Part shown: positions 45,035 through 54,101 of the stretch, piece after piece | Numbering within the stretch: the stretch's first letter is position 1 | Layout of the letters: every line of letters starts with the position of its first letter | Assembly: GCA_022360095.1 (NCBI GenBank) | Contig: JAKSDK010001806.1 | Coordinates: 186,001 to 250,000 of the forward strand | Direction: 5' to 3' | Source of the DNA: Phycisphaerales bacterium | GTDB lineage: Bacteria > Planctomycetota > Phycisphaerae > UBA1845 > UTPLA1 | DNA length: 64,000 nucleotides | Made by a program: the position numbers and the translations under genes | The notes under the pieces: generated by a model | The model's input: only the letters and a program-made list of their open reading frames with translations | Told to the model about the DNA's origin: nothing | Databases searched by the model: none

Positions 45035-46762
45035 TCACGATGCCACCGGCGTTTTCTGTTTTGCCGATGCGGTATCTTTCGTGACCCGGAGCACCTCGTT
45101 GATACTGGTCTGTCCTTCATAGACCTTGTGGAGCGCGATTTCCTGGAGATACAACATTCCCTGTTTCCGAGCCTCGACTTTGAGTGTCGGAAGCGGCGTA
45201 TTCTTGGAAATCTGCTCCCGGAGTGCGTCATTCAAAATTAGTAGCTCGAAAATGGCCGTCCGACCGATGTAGCCGGTTCCCTGACAGATCGGGCACATGA
45301 TGGGATTGCCCTGCTTGTCCACTTCCATTTCGCTCGGGTTCGGCGGTCGATAGAACGGACGGTTCTCTCCCGTCGGAAGATTGGCTTTCTTGAGAACGGC
45401 GGGATCAGGTTTATAGGCTCGACGGCACTCGTTGCAAACCACCCGCGCCAATCGCTGGCTGGTGATGGCCAGCAGGCTTGAGGCGGCCAATGCATTATCA
45501 TTGACGCCCTGAAGATAGCGGCGCAGCGCGCTGAACGTGTCATTGGCCGTCATGCCCAGATAGATCTTTTTGTTCTGTCGTCCCTGGGCGGCCGCCAGGG
45601 CGGCGGTCTCCGTGTCAGGCGTGTCACCCGCCATGGCAACGTCGGGTTCCGTCCGCAGCAGTGATCGAAATCGTTTGCCGAAGCTGATCGTGCCATCCTG
45701 GCTGTCGTACACGTGCTGCGTAATGTTCTCCAATTCCAGGGCCTTCGTGACTTCAAGCGTGTGGATGTTCTGCATGAAGGCGTCGTGGGCGCGAAGGATC
45801 GCATACAGAGAACTCGTAATGCCGCTGGCCTTCGGGCCGCTGATGATGACGACGCCTTTGGGCTCAGCCACAATGCTTTCCATGTCCTTGAGTTGTGATT
45901 TCGTGAAGCCCAAGTCCAGAAGCCGGAACTTGGCTTCGTCCGCGAACATTTTCAACAGAATTCGCTGGCCAGCGGTGCTGCCCGAGGTTTTGATGTCGAT
46001 TTCAACCGTCTTGTCTCCGGCGCCGCCGGCCCCGATGGCCGCTTTCAAATGACCTGTCTGCGGACGGCGATGTTCGTCCGGGTTCATTCCGCCGATCCGC
46101 TTGAGGTGGCCGAAGATTCGAGCCCCCGACTCCGGATCCAGCGGTTCACGGGCGCGATCCACGCCATCGACCTTGTAGATAATCTTGATGGGCTGATTGG
46201 GAAGCATATCCATTCGAACGTCGCTGGCCCGTCGCCAGATGGCGTCGAAGAGCAACTCCTGCATCTCTTGATAGGCGGCATGTTCCTCCGGGTCTTTCGG
46301 CCACGGGGGCGACTTGCCGTTGGCGTCGGTAAGCCGGACCCGATCGTGGGCGTGCGTCATGTCTTTCTTCTGACCCCCTCCCTGACCCAGCCGCTGGAGA
46401 TGGGAGATGGTGAGAACCGTTTGGGCGGGGGCAACGCGCCGGTTCCGGAACGCATAGACATAGCAAAGGATGGCGGTGCCATAGAGCGCCGCGAAGAGCC
46501 CGAAGCCGACCCAATAAAGCGGCACGAGCAACCAGAGCAACAGGCACAACGCGCCGGTTCCGAAGACGGCCAGGACCCAAAGTCCCTTGGGGACGCGGAG
46601 GGTCTTGATGTCTTTCTCCACCCAGGCCGAGTTATGTGCCCAGATCAGCACGGCGACGATAAACAAGGCGATCTTGACGATGCTGAAATAGCCGCCTTCG
46701 GCGGGTAGGGCCCCCATCAGGGATGTTGAAGTTGCATTGGCTAAGATGAACGTCGTTGACAT
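45035..46762 (-). CDS. Membrane-anchored GspE/PilB-like protein with degenerate ATPase site
   Basis: A 575-residue homologue of type II secretion/type IV pilus ATPases. The N-terminus is unusual: membrane segments at about 25-43 (YFSIVKIALFIVAVLIWAH), 60-82 and 84-105 precede the soluble part. The GspE core follows (ASDVRMDMLPNQPIKIIYKVDGVDR; GQRILLKMFADEAKFRLLDLGFTKSQL). The Walker A region reads GPKASGIT at about 309-316 instead of GPTGSGKT, so the catalytic Lys is Ile. The Walker B/Glu region reads EPDVAMAGDTPDTETA instead of DPDVILVGEIRDQETA. The zinc-type cysteines are kept (VVCNECRRAYKP, MCPICQGTGYIGRTAIFELL). It is probably unable to hydrolyse ATP and acts as a structural or regulatory paralogue. 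A FHA-GspE gene and a PilT-type gene lie upstream on the same strand. Confidence 0.85.
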   Translation of the reverse strand: MSTTFILANATSTSLMGALPAEGGYFSIVKIALFIVAVLIWAHNSAWVEKDIKTLRVPKGLWVLAVFGTGALCLLLWLLVPLYWVGFGLFAALYGTAILCYVYAFRNRRVAPAQTVLTISHLQRLGQGGGQKKDMTHAHDRVRLTDANGKSPPWPKDPEEHAAYQEMQELLFDAIWRRASDVRMDMLPNQPIKIIYKVDGVDRAREPLDPESGARIFGHLKRIGGMNPDEHRRPQTGHLKAAIGAGGAGDKTVEIDIKTSGSTAGQRILLKMFADEAKFRLLDLGFTKSQLKDMESIVAEPKGVVIISGPKASGITSSLYAILRAHDAFMQNIHTLEVTKALELENITQHVYDSQDGTISFGKRFRSLLRTEPDVAMAGDTPDTETAALAAAQGRQNKKIYLGMTANDTFSALRRYLQGVNDNALAASSLLAITSQRLARVVCNECRRAYKPDPAVLKKANLPTGENRPFYRPPNPSEMEVDKQGNPIMCPICQGTGYIGRTAIFELLILNDALREQISKNTPLPTLKVEARKQGMLYLQEIALHKVYEGQTSINEVLRVTKDTASAKQKTPVAS

Positions 46763-46904
46763 TTCGTTTGTTTTTGGTCTCGGCGAGCAATGACGAATCA
46801 GAAAACGTATTATTGTACGTAATTCACACCAACATGGGAACAGGGAAAACGCGTAGAGACCGGCCCGCGGGGGGCCGGTACGAGTCTCCCGAGCAGGCTC
46901 GAAA

Positions 46905-48632
46905 TCAGGTCATCCCCGAGACCCGCTCGATTTCGTGGAACGTGGTCACGCCCTCGATCACCTTTCGATAACCGCATTCGGTGAGTGTTTCGAACATCCA
47001 TTCGCCGGCGGCCTTCCGGATTTCGGAAATCGTCGGTTGGGTCAGAATCACGTCCCGAAGTTGAGGATTAAACATCAGCATCTCAAACAACGCAGTCCGG
47101 CCCCGGAATCCTACGCTCATGCACCGTTTGCAACCGACCGAGTCGTGAAAGACACGAGGCGATTGGCCTTCCAGATTCATTTGGCGGATCTGGCTCGCGT
47201 CCGGCTGATAGGGCCGCTTGCAGTTCCGACACAGCACGCGGACGAGACGCTGCGAGATGCACGCCGTGATGGCACTGGCGATCAAGAAGGGCTCAACCCC
47301 AAGGTCGAGAAGCCGAAAAATGGTTCCGACCGTATCTCGCGCATGAAGCGTCGTGAGAACAAGATGGCCGGTCGTCGCGGCCTGCATCGCCATTTTGGCG
47401 GTTTCCTGGTCGCGAATCTCGCCGACAAGGATGACGTCGGGGTCCTGCCGCAGCACGGTCGACAGAACGGACGCAAACGTAAGGTCGCGCTTGGCGTCGA
47501 TCGAGATCTGCGTCGTACCGGCCAACTCGTACTCGACCGGATCTTCGATCGTCACAATGTTGCGCGTTTGGGCGTCGATCGACTTCAGGGCCGTGTAAAG
47601 GGTTGTGGTCTTACCGCTTCCGGTCGGGCCGGCCAGGATGATCATCCCCGCATCCTGATTGCAGATACGGTTCATCTCAACAACGGCGTTCTCACCGATT
47701 CCCAGGTCCCCGAAGTTGCTGGGCACGGTGCCCTTGTCCAGGAAACGCAAGGCCAGTTTCTGACCGTGAACGGTGGGCGTGAAGTTCACGCGGAAATCGA
47801 CACGGCGATGAGTCAGGTCAACCGCGAAATTCCCTTCCTGGACATAGCCTTTCTTGGAGATGTCGATCTCACAAAGGACCTTAATGACGTTCAAGACCGA
47901 CGTGCCCATTTTGATGGTGATTTGGCCGACATTGTGCATCAGCCCGTCAATGCGGAATCGAAGAGAGAACGTGTTGGCCTTCGGTTCAACGTGAATATCC
48001 GTGGCCCGCGTTCGAAACGCCACAAAAAGCAACTGTCGCAAGGCTGAGATGGCATCTGCCGTATTGCCCGATTTGCCAGCCTTTTCAGGCGCGAGTTCCT
48101 GCGATTTTCTGGAGAGAAGGCGGACCTCGTTGGTCGACTCCGGCACGCCTTCCGTCTTGGGCACACTTGCACAAGCTTGCATCAACGGCGCGAGCTGTTT
48201 CGACAACGGTCCCGCGGCCATTGCACGAGCGGCGAGCGTGGCCGAGACCACGCCGTCGTCAAGAGATGCCTGCGGAAGCTCCTCCACCTCTTCTTCCACA
48301 ATTTCGGCGGCAATGGTTTCTTCGCCAACCGCCTCGTTGATTTCATCCGGCAGGATGCGAATAAACGTTGAGCCGATACGAATCGAATCGCCGAAGGATA
48401 AGTTGGCTTTCAGGACGCGGTTTTCGCCGATCCATGTGCCGTTGTGGCTCTTTAGATCCTTGACTTGAAATGAACCGCCATTATGCACGATGACACAATG
48501 TTTTCGTGAGGCCACCTTTTCCGGCAACACGATGTCGTTGCCGGCCTGGCGTCCGATGGTGACCTGTTCGTCGGCGAACTGAAAAACCTGCACGACTCCG
48601 GTCGATTTTGATTTGATCTCGAGTCTCGGCAT
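46905..48632 (-). CDS. FHA domain fused to a GspE/PilB-type ATPase
   Basis: A 575-residue fusion. Residues 1-95 are an FHA domain (EQVTIGRQAGNDIVLPEKVASRKHCVIV, KSHNGTWIGENRVLKANLSFGDSIRIG) that would bind phosphothreonine. After an acidic linker comes the ATPase: TDIHVEPKANTFSLRFRIDG, Walker A AGPTGSGKTTT (335-345), SIDAKRDLTFASVLSTVLRQDPDVILVGEIRDQETA (Walker B) and zinc cysteines VLCRNCKRPYQP and GCKRCMSVGFRGRTALFEML. All catalytic residues are present. It would energise pilus assembly or type II secretion, with control by Ser/Thr phosphorylation through the FHA domain. It lies between the pseudo-GspE and the PilT-type genes, in one direction. Confidence 0.92.
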   Translation of the reverse strand: MPRLEIKSKSTGVVQVFQFADEQVTIGRQAGNDIVLPEKVASRKHCVIVHNGGSFQVKDLKSHNGTWIGENRVLKANLSFGDSIRIGSTFIRILPDEINEAVGEETIAAEIVEEEVEELPQASLDDGVVSATLAARAMAAGPLSKQLAPLMQACASVPKTEGVPESTNEVRLLSRKSQELAPEKAGKSGNTADAISALRQLLFVAFRTRATDIHVEPKANTFSLRFRIDGLMHNVGQITIKMGTSVLNVIKVLCEIDISKKGYVQEGNFAVDLTHRRVDFRVNFTPTVHGQKLALRFLDKGTVPSNFGDLGIGENAVVEMNRICNQDAGMIILAGPTGSGKTTTLYTALKSIDAQTRNIVTIEDPVEYELAGTTQISIDAKRDLTFASVLSTVLRQDPDVILVGEIRDQETAKMAMQAATTGHLVLTTLHARDTVGTIFRLLDLGVEPFLIASAITACISQRLVRVLCRNCKRPYQPDASQIRQMNLEGQSPRVFHDSVGCKRCMSVGFRGRTALFEMLMFNPQLRDVILTQPTISEIRKAAGEWMFETLTECGYRKVIEGVTTFHEIERVSGMT

Positions 48633-48722
48633 GAGATGTTAAGCTGCGACGTTCGACGATCGAGTCGCATTTGTCTGGACGGGGTCGGCCCGCTCGCCAA
48701 GTTTGCATTTAGCAATCCATTG

Positions 48723-49904
48723 CTATCCCAGTATCGCGCCTCCGGTTCCAGATCGAATCCCCTTCAGCCGCATCTTGAGTTCATCCGGATTCGGGGCCAC
48801 CTCCATGGCCACTTTCAGGTCCAGATACTCCTTTGACAGCAACTGGTAAAGGGCTTCGGTAAAGTCCTGCATGCCGTCTTCGGTCGAGCTTTTGAGCACT
48901 GACGTAATCTCGAAGTCACGGCCTTCGGCAATCAGCTTACGAATGGACGGATTGGTGATCATGATCTCACAGCAGGGAATACGCGATCGCTCCGGATGGA
49001 TGCTCGGCAAGAGTTTCTGGCAAACGACCGACTTCAAGTTGAAAACCAGCGACTGGCGAATCAGTGCCCGGGCCTCTTCCGGAAAGAGGTCCAAGATACG
49101 CGTGATGGTCTGTGATGCGCTTGAGGCATGAATCGTCCCGAAAACAAGGTGGCCGGTTTCCGAAGCGTGCATGGCGGCCTCGAAGGTCTCCCGGTCACGC
49201 ATCTCGCCGACCAGGACCACGTCGGGGTCTTCTCGCATGAGGTATTTCAACGCGGCGTGAAAGTCCTGCACGTCAATTCCGATTTCTCGCTGGTTGATGA
49301 ATGCCTTCTTGTCCTCGAACAGGTATTCGATTGGATCTTCAACGGTAACAATGTGGCAGGCTCGGGTTTCGTTGATTTCATTGATCATGGCCGCAATCGT
49401 CGTCGATTTTCCCGATCCTGTGATGCCGGCGAGGAGCACGAGACCCTGGTGAAACTTGGAGACTTCGCGGAGAACCGTCGGCACGCCCAACTCCTCGAAG
49501 GTCTTGATTTCTTTTGTCACACGTCGCGCCGCGACGGAAGTCATCCCGCGTTGACGAAACATATTGACGCGGAAGCGATCGAGATCCGGAACCTGATGAG
49601 CAAAGTCCAGGGCACCGTGTTCGAAGAAGTACTGCTTTTGCCGATCGGTGATGACCTCAAACAACATGTCGTCAATCTCGTCGGAGGAAAGCGGGGGTTC
49701 TTGGGCCAGACGGATACCGCCTCCCAACCGAAACCTGGGCGGTGATCCCGCCTTTAGGTGCAGGTCGCTCGCGCCAAGCTTGCAACAGGCCTTGAACAGA
49801 CGGTTGATGGTCGGATTTTTCGATCTTTCGGTTGTTTCGGCTTCTTGAACCTGATGACAATCGATTGGATTTGGATCGTCGGCAGAATGCAGTTCGGCTT
49901 CCAT
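48723..49904 (-). CDS. PilT-type retraction ATPase
   Basis: A 393-residue PilT/PilU-like ATPase. It shows GASDLHLKAGSPPRFRLGGG near residue 45, Walker A AGITGSGKSTTIAAMI, EDPIEYLFEDKKAFINQREIGIDVQDF, Walker B EDPDVVLVGEMRDRETFEAAMHASETGHLVFGTIHAS and the family AIRAGREY-like segment replaced by IRKLIAEGRDFEI. It drives disassembly of type IV pili (twitching). ATG 49904 is selected; the frame is open to 49949. PilT with a FHA-GspE paralogue next to it suggests a pilus system whose pilins and PilC are elsewhere. Confidence 0.9.
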   Translation of the reverse strand: MEAELHSADDPNPIDCHQVQEAETTERSKNPTINRLFKACCKLGASDLHLKAGSPPRFRLGGGIRLAQEPPLSSDEIDDMLFEVITDRQKQYFFEHGALDFAHQVPDLDRFRVNMFRQRGMTSVAARRVTKEIKTFEELGVPTVLREVSKFHQGLVLLAGITGSGKSTTIAAMINEINETRACHIVTVEDPIEYLFEDKKAFINQREIGIDVQDFHAALKYLMREDPDVVLVGEMRDRETFEAAMHASETGHLVFGTIHASSASQTITRILDLFPEEARALIRQSLVFNLKSVVCQKLLPSIHPERSRIPCCEIMITNPSIRKLIAEGRDFEITSVLKSSTEDGMQDFTEALYQLLSKEYLDLKVAMEVAPNPDELKMRLKGIRSGTGGAILG

Positions 49905-50230
49905 GGTGTTACCCCGTCGGAATGCTATGGTTCGCCTGATTCCTTGCAATCAGGGGTCTGACGATCAGACCCACGGCAAAGACTCCCACTCCAGAGTCTG
50001 CAACCCGTGCGATGCCGCTATCTCCTTTATTCTAAGTGGTTAAAGGACATAATCAAGACAAAAGCACGATTCAGGACCGACTGCGGCATTATAGGCGGTA
50101 AACCGCGACGGTCCCGCTTGCTCCGCTCAATTGCAGGATTCCAAACGAGCCGACGTTCTCTAATTCCGGATGGCTTTGATGAAGGTTCTATTATCCCCGA
50201 GGACAACCCCACAAGAGCGAGGAACCGAAC
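49905..50230. other. Leader region of the PilT-type gene
   Basis: About 325 bases without a supported gene. On the minus strand TTGATT (50056-50051), a 16-base spacer and TAGAAT (50034-50029) resemble a sigma-70 promoter. The transcript would run through a perfect 8-bp inverted repeat GGGTCTGA/TCAGACCC around CGA (49954-49972), about 50 bases before the ATG, and another short one (GACTC/GAGTC, 49981-49998). These could form leader hairpins. Confidence 0.45.
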
Positions 50231-50383
50231 ATGACACTTCCCGGCGGAAGCCCCGGACCAAATGCGGAAGGCTCGTTCAAAATCGTACTGCTCGTGTTCA
50301 CACTGGCGGCCATCGGTGGCGGACTGTTCCTCTGGTTGTGGCATTCTCTGGAATCAGACGGTCTGACGCTCTATTCTTTCTGA
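50231..50383 (+). CDS. Possible 50-residue single-pass membrane protein
   Basis: A short frame starting ATG 50231 after GCGAGGAACCGAAC (AGGA at a good distance). The product has a Gly/Pro-rich N-terminus (TLPGGSPGPNAEGS) and one membrane helix (FKIVLLVFTLAAIGGGLFLWLW). Its stop overlaps the 3' end of the convergent DUF885 gene by 13 bases. The hydrophobic segment, the ribosome site and the reading length make it plausible, but there is no homology evidence. Confidence 0.4.
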   Translation: MTLPGGSPGPNAEGSFKIVLLVFTLAAIGGGLFLWLWHSLESDGLTLYSF

Positions 50384-52092
50384 CTCATCACCCAATGCGT
50401 CATGCGCTGACGCAACGTCGACAGCGGCAACGATCCTTCTGCGAGGAGGTGGTCGTGAAACGCGCGGATGTCAAACTTTCCGCCCAATGCCGCTTTGGCC
50501 TCGTCGCGAAGCTTCAGAATCTCCAACTGGCCGATCTTGTAGGCAAGCGCCTGACCCGGCCAGGCGATGTAACGGTCGACCTCAGAGACGATGTTCTGTT
50601 CACTAAGCCCCGTGTTGTCTTGCATGAACTGAATCGCCCTCTCACGCGTCCAGCCGAAATAGTGCATGCCCGTATCCACGACAAGCCGAGCGGACCGCCA
50701 GGTGTCGTAGGTCAGTTGGCCGAAACGCGAATAGGGATCTCGGTAGCCGCCGAGTTCGTAGCCGAGACGCTCCGAGTAGAGGCCCCATCCTTCAATGAAT
50801 GCCGTGATGTGCTGAAACCTGCGAAAGGTCGGCAGTCCCTTTTTTTCCTGAGCGATCGACAATTGCAGATGGTGACCTGGCATGGCTTCGTGATAGGCCA
50901 GCGCTTCCATCGTGTAGATCGGCCGGGTCTCGGGCTGATAGGTGTTCACATAAAAATAGGCCGGACGGGAACCGTCGTCGGGCGCGTTGTAGTAATAGGC
51001 GGCCGGCGCTCCCGCGGCGCGGAAAGACTCGATCTCCTTGAGATCGTAGGGTGTTTTCGGCAAGACGCCGAAAAGCTTAGGCAGATTGGCGTCGCTGCGT
51101 TTGAGAATCTCGCGATGACGCCGCATGATCTCGCTCGCCGACGTGTTGTGTTGAGCAGGGTCCGTCCGCATTTGTTCGATGAAGGAGCGTAAGTCGCCCT
51201 GGAACCCGACTTCCCTGGCGATCTTGAGCATTTCCGCGTGAATTCGTTTCAGTTCGTCGAGCCCAAGCTGATGGATCTCTTCAGGAGAGAGAGCGGTGGT
51301 TGTGTGATGCTTCGCCAGTTGTCGATACCAGGCTTTGCCGTCGGGCAAATAGGAATAGCCGACCGTATCTCGACAGTTTGGCAAATACGTCGTCTCAAGA
51401 TAGTCGCGCAGTCTTTTTAGTGAGGCGATGGCGTCACGGACCGCGCCCTCGATGAGTCGGCGGGACTTCTCGCCCCCCGCCGCGGCCGTGAGTTTCTTCG
51501 CCGGTGCATAAAGCGTGCAGTCCTTCGGATCGTCCGTGATCATCGCTTTGAGTTGCGGCATGGCCTGTTGGATCGTGATCTTGGGCCTCATCACGCCCCG
51601 TCGAATGCCTTCGTTCATCAAGACGATGACGTCATCGACTTGTTGCTTGAAGCCGCGAAGTCGCTTGGCGTAATTCGCGCAGTCCTTCGAGGTATGAAAC
51701 GGATGATGCGTTTGAAGCATGCCCAGGGCGATTTGAGGGCTATTCTGCTGCTTGATCGGCATAAGGTGCCCGGGATAAGCCGCGAGGTCGATCCGGCTCT
51801 GCAACATGAATTCGAAAAGATCTGCGCTCAGAAAATCACCACGCATTGACGAGCGGGATTTGCGAGCCTCTTGAAGAAATGATTTGTAGGCGGCCAATTC
51901 TTCATCCCGAGCCTTCGTGCTGTAGTCGTAGAGCTTATCGTTGTACCGATGGTCACCAAGATAGGTCGCACGCTCCGGACTTCGCCTCAAGTTGAACTCC
52001 CAATATTCCTCGAAAACGCCGTCCGGTGAACGTGCGCAACCTGTTTGAAATCCAAGTACAGCCAGAGAAACCAATCCAAGTATGTTTCGCAA
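50371..52092 (-). CDS. DUF885-family lipoprotein
   Basis: A 573-residue protein. The lipoprotein signal LRNILGLVSLAVLGFQTGC begins at TTG 52092, which follows AAAGGAGA at the right distance; a longer frame to 52221 overlaps the helicase gene and is rejected. The DUF885 domain spans the rest and contains the zinc-protease-like site ALAYHEAMPGHHLQLSIAQE, SYLPDGKAWYRQLAKHHTTT and EGWGLYSERLGYELGGYRDPYSRFGQLTYDTWRSARLVVDTGMHYFGWTRERAI. Many family members are thought to be secreted peptidases. The substrate is unknown. It lies 22 bases after the helicase gene on the same strand. Confidence 0.88.
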   Translation of the reverse strand: MRNILGLVSLAVLGFQTGCARSPDGVFEEYWEFNLRRSPERATYLGDHRYNDKLYDYSTKARDEELAAYKSFLQEARKSRSSMRGDFLSADLFEFMLQSRIDLAAYPGHLMPIKQQNSPQIALGMLQTHHPFHTSKDCANYAKRLRGFKQQVDDVIVLMNEGIRRGVMRPKITIQQAMPQLKAMITDDPKDCTLYAPAKKLTAAAGGEKSRRLIEGAVRDAIASLKRLRDYLETTYLPNCRDTVGYSYLPDGKAWYRQLAKHHTTTALSPEEIHQLGLDELKRIHAEMLKIAREVGFQGDLRSFIEQMRTDPAQHNTSASEIMRRHREILKRSDANLPKLFGVLPKTPYDLKEIESFRAAGAPAAYYYNAPDDGSRPAYFYVNTYQPETRPIYTMEALAYHEAMPGHHLQLSIAQEKKGLPTFRRFQHITAFIEGWGLYSERLGYELGGYRDPYSRFGQLTYDTWRSARLVVDTGMHYFGWTRERAIQFMQDNTGLSEQNIVSEVDRYIAWPGQALAYKIGQLEILKLRDEAKAALGGKFDIRAFHDHLLAEGSLPLSTLRQRMTHWVMSQKE

Positions 52093-52114
52093 CTCAATCT
52101 CCTTTGGTTGGTGA

Positions 52115-54061
52115 TTATCGGTGAGTTTCAACTCTGCAAGAGGGTAGCGACTGCAAAAACTTACGTCCGTAATATTTTGTTTTGATGCGCTTGTCCAGCA
52201 CAACCACAATCCCTCGATCATTGCGACTGCGAATCAGCCGTCCGAATCCCTGCTTTAGCTTCAACACCGCCTCGGGCAACTGAAACTCCATGAACGGATT
52301 TCCGCCGTCAGCCTTGATCGCCGCGATTCTCGCTTCGATTAGCGGTCGGTCCGGAGCGGCGAACGGCAGCTTCGTGATGATGACATTCTCGAGTGCCTGA
52401 CCAGGCACATCCACCCCCTGCCAGAACGAATCCGTTCCGAGGATCACCGCACGGTCCGTTTGCTTGAACTTTTCCAGCATTTGGCCGCGCGGCAGGCCCT
52501 GGCCCTGGACCAGCAACACCATGCCCTGCTCCTCGCAGAACGGCTGCAGCAGAGCGGCGGTCTGATTCAATGCCAGATAACTGGTAAACAAGACAAATGC
52601 CCGGCCCTGGCTTTGAGATAAGTATCCCTGAATCGCTTCCGATGCGGCGGCGACAAAATCAGGAGCATTCGGTTCGGGAAGCCCGGTCTCGATGTGCAGC
52701 GTCACCTGTTTTTCGTAATCGTAGGGTGAATCCAACTGAAGTTCGGTTGCCTCGTTGACCCCGAGCCGATCGCGCAGGTATTTGAAGCCCTCTTCGCCTC
52801 CGGTCGCCAAGGTCGCGCTCGTCAGGATCACGCTCTTGGTCCTTTCGAACAAGGCCTCGCGCAGAATTCCGTCAATGCGAAGCGGGGCGGCATGAAGGCT
52901 CGTGCGCTGCTCACGGCCTTCGCCGAATTCCAGCCAGTAGACATAGTTCTCCAGCTTCTGCGTCAGGAGTGCATCCACGGCCTCCGCCGTCTCCGCACAG
53001 CGCTCGGCGAAGCTGTTCAATTCGAACTGGTCATCATCTCGATCGAACCGTTTACGGAGTTCTTTCAGCTCCGTGGACAGTTCCTTCAACGCCGGACTCA
53101 GGATGTTGACGATTTCCTCCGGTCTGTCGATACGAACCGAACCGCGTCGGGTCGCATAGGTCCGGCGCAACACCTGGAACAGATCATCACTGCGCGCCTG
53201 AGCGTCGACCACCCGTTTGATCAAGTCCGGGCAATCCAGCATCGCAATAAACCCACGGCCGGTCTGCTCGTTGAAGATCCCACGCAGCAGGTGCTGGATT
53301 TGCATGTTGGAGACGTTCAGGCCGAAATGATCACCGGCCACGGATTCGATGTTCTGGGCTTCGTCGAAGATCACATAGTCGTAATCCGGCAGCGCTGAGA
53401 TATTCCGCCGGCGCAGAGCGAGGTCCGCAAAGAACAAAGCGTGATTGACGATCAACAGGTTCGCATCCTCCGCCTGACGACGGGACTTTTGAAAGAAACA
53501 CTTGTCGTAGTACTCGCATTTGGTCCCCATACAATTGTTGCTTTCGCTGCGAACCTTCTGCCAAACGTCGGCGGCCGGTTGAAAATTCAGATCGGACAAT
53601 GAGCCGTCGTAGGTTTCGTAGGCCCAGTCTTCGATTCGGTGCAACTGTCGGAGCTGTCGATCGGAGGAGAATACGGCCTGCTGCCGTCGACTGGTCTGTG
53701 TCAGACGCCGCAGGCCGAGGTAGTTGTTTCGTCCCTTGACCAATACCGCATTGAATCGACCTTGCACGACCGCTTTCAGGGCGGGAATGTCCTTTTCCAC
53801 GAGTTGTTCCTGCAAGGCGATCGTATGTGTGGCGACGACGATTCGCTCGCGCGGATGCGACACGATTCGTTCGATGGCCGGGAGCAAGTAGGCAAAGCTT
53901 TTTCCGACGCCCGTTCCAGCTTCGACCAGCAGATGGTCCCGCGATCGAAGCGCTTCTGCGACGGCTTCGGCCATCGCGATCTGCTGGGGACGTCGCTCGT
54001 AATGCGGAATTGCTCCGGCAATTAAGGAAGCCCAATTCTCTGTGGTCGATTCCGCCATCAT
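52115..54061 (-). CDS. DinG/XPD-type ATP-dependent DNA helicase
   Basis: A 648-residue superfamily 2 helicase. Q-motif-like RRPQQIAMAEAVAEAL; Walker A VEAGTGVGKSFAYLLPAI; the iron-sulfur cysteines in NNCMGTKCEYYDKCFFQKSRRQAE; motif II YVIFDEAQNIE (DEAQ); later SVILTSATLAT, FVLFTSYLALNQTAALL, GTDSFWQGVDVPG, and the arginine finger near LKQGFGRLIRSRNDRGI. All parts of the DinG/XPD fold are present, without the exonuclease domain of the Gram-positive form. It unwinds forked DNA or R-loops in repair. It is followed by the DUF885 gene. Confidence 0.93.
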   Translation of the reverse strand: MMAESTTENWASLIAGAIPHYERRPQQIAMAEAVAEALRSRDHLLVEAGTGVGKSFAYLLPAIERIVSHPRERIVVATHTIALQEQLVEKDIPALKAVVQGRFNAVLVKGRNNYLGLRRLTQTSRRQQAVFSSDRQLRQLHRIEDWAYETYDGSLSDLNFQPAADVWQKVRSESNNCMGTKCEYYDKCFFQKSRRQAEDANLLIVNHALFFADLALRRRNISALPDYDYVIFDEAQNIESVAGDHFGLNVSNMQIQHLLRGIFNEQTGRGFIAMLDCPDLIKRVVDAQARSDDLFQVLRRTYATRRGSVRIDRPEEIVNILSPALKELSTELKELRKRFDRDDDQFELNSFAERCAETAEAVDALLTQKLENYVYWLEFGEGREQRTSLHAAPLRIDGILREALFERTKSVILTSATLATGGEEGFKYLRDRLGVNEATELQLDSPYDYEKQVTLHIETGLPEPNAPDFVAAASEAIQGYLSQSQGRAFVLFTSYLALNQTAALLQPFCEEQGMVLLVQGQGLPRGQMLEKFKQTDRAVILGTDSFWQGVDVPGQALENVIITKLPFAAPDRPLIEARIAAIKADGGNPFMEFQLPEAVLKLKQGFGRLIRSRNDRGIVVVLDKRIKTKYYGRKFLQSLPSCRVETHR

Positions 54062-54101
54062 CGATGAATGATTCCCCGAGCCACGGATCCTTGCTCTTGG
54101 A

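Noticed and set aside
46935..48047. 370-codon open frame on the plus strand.
   Set aside because: It lies opposite the FHA-GspE gene and shows no motif.
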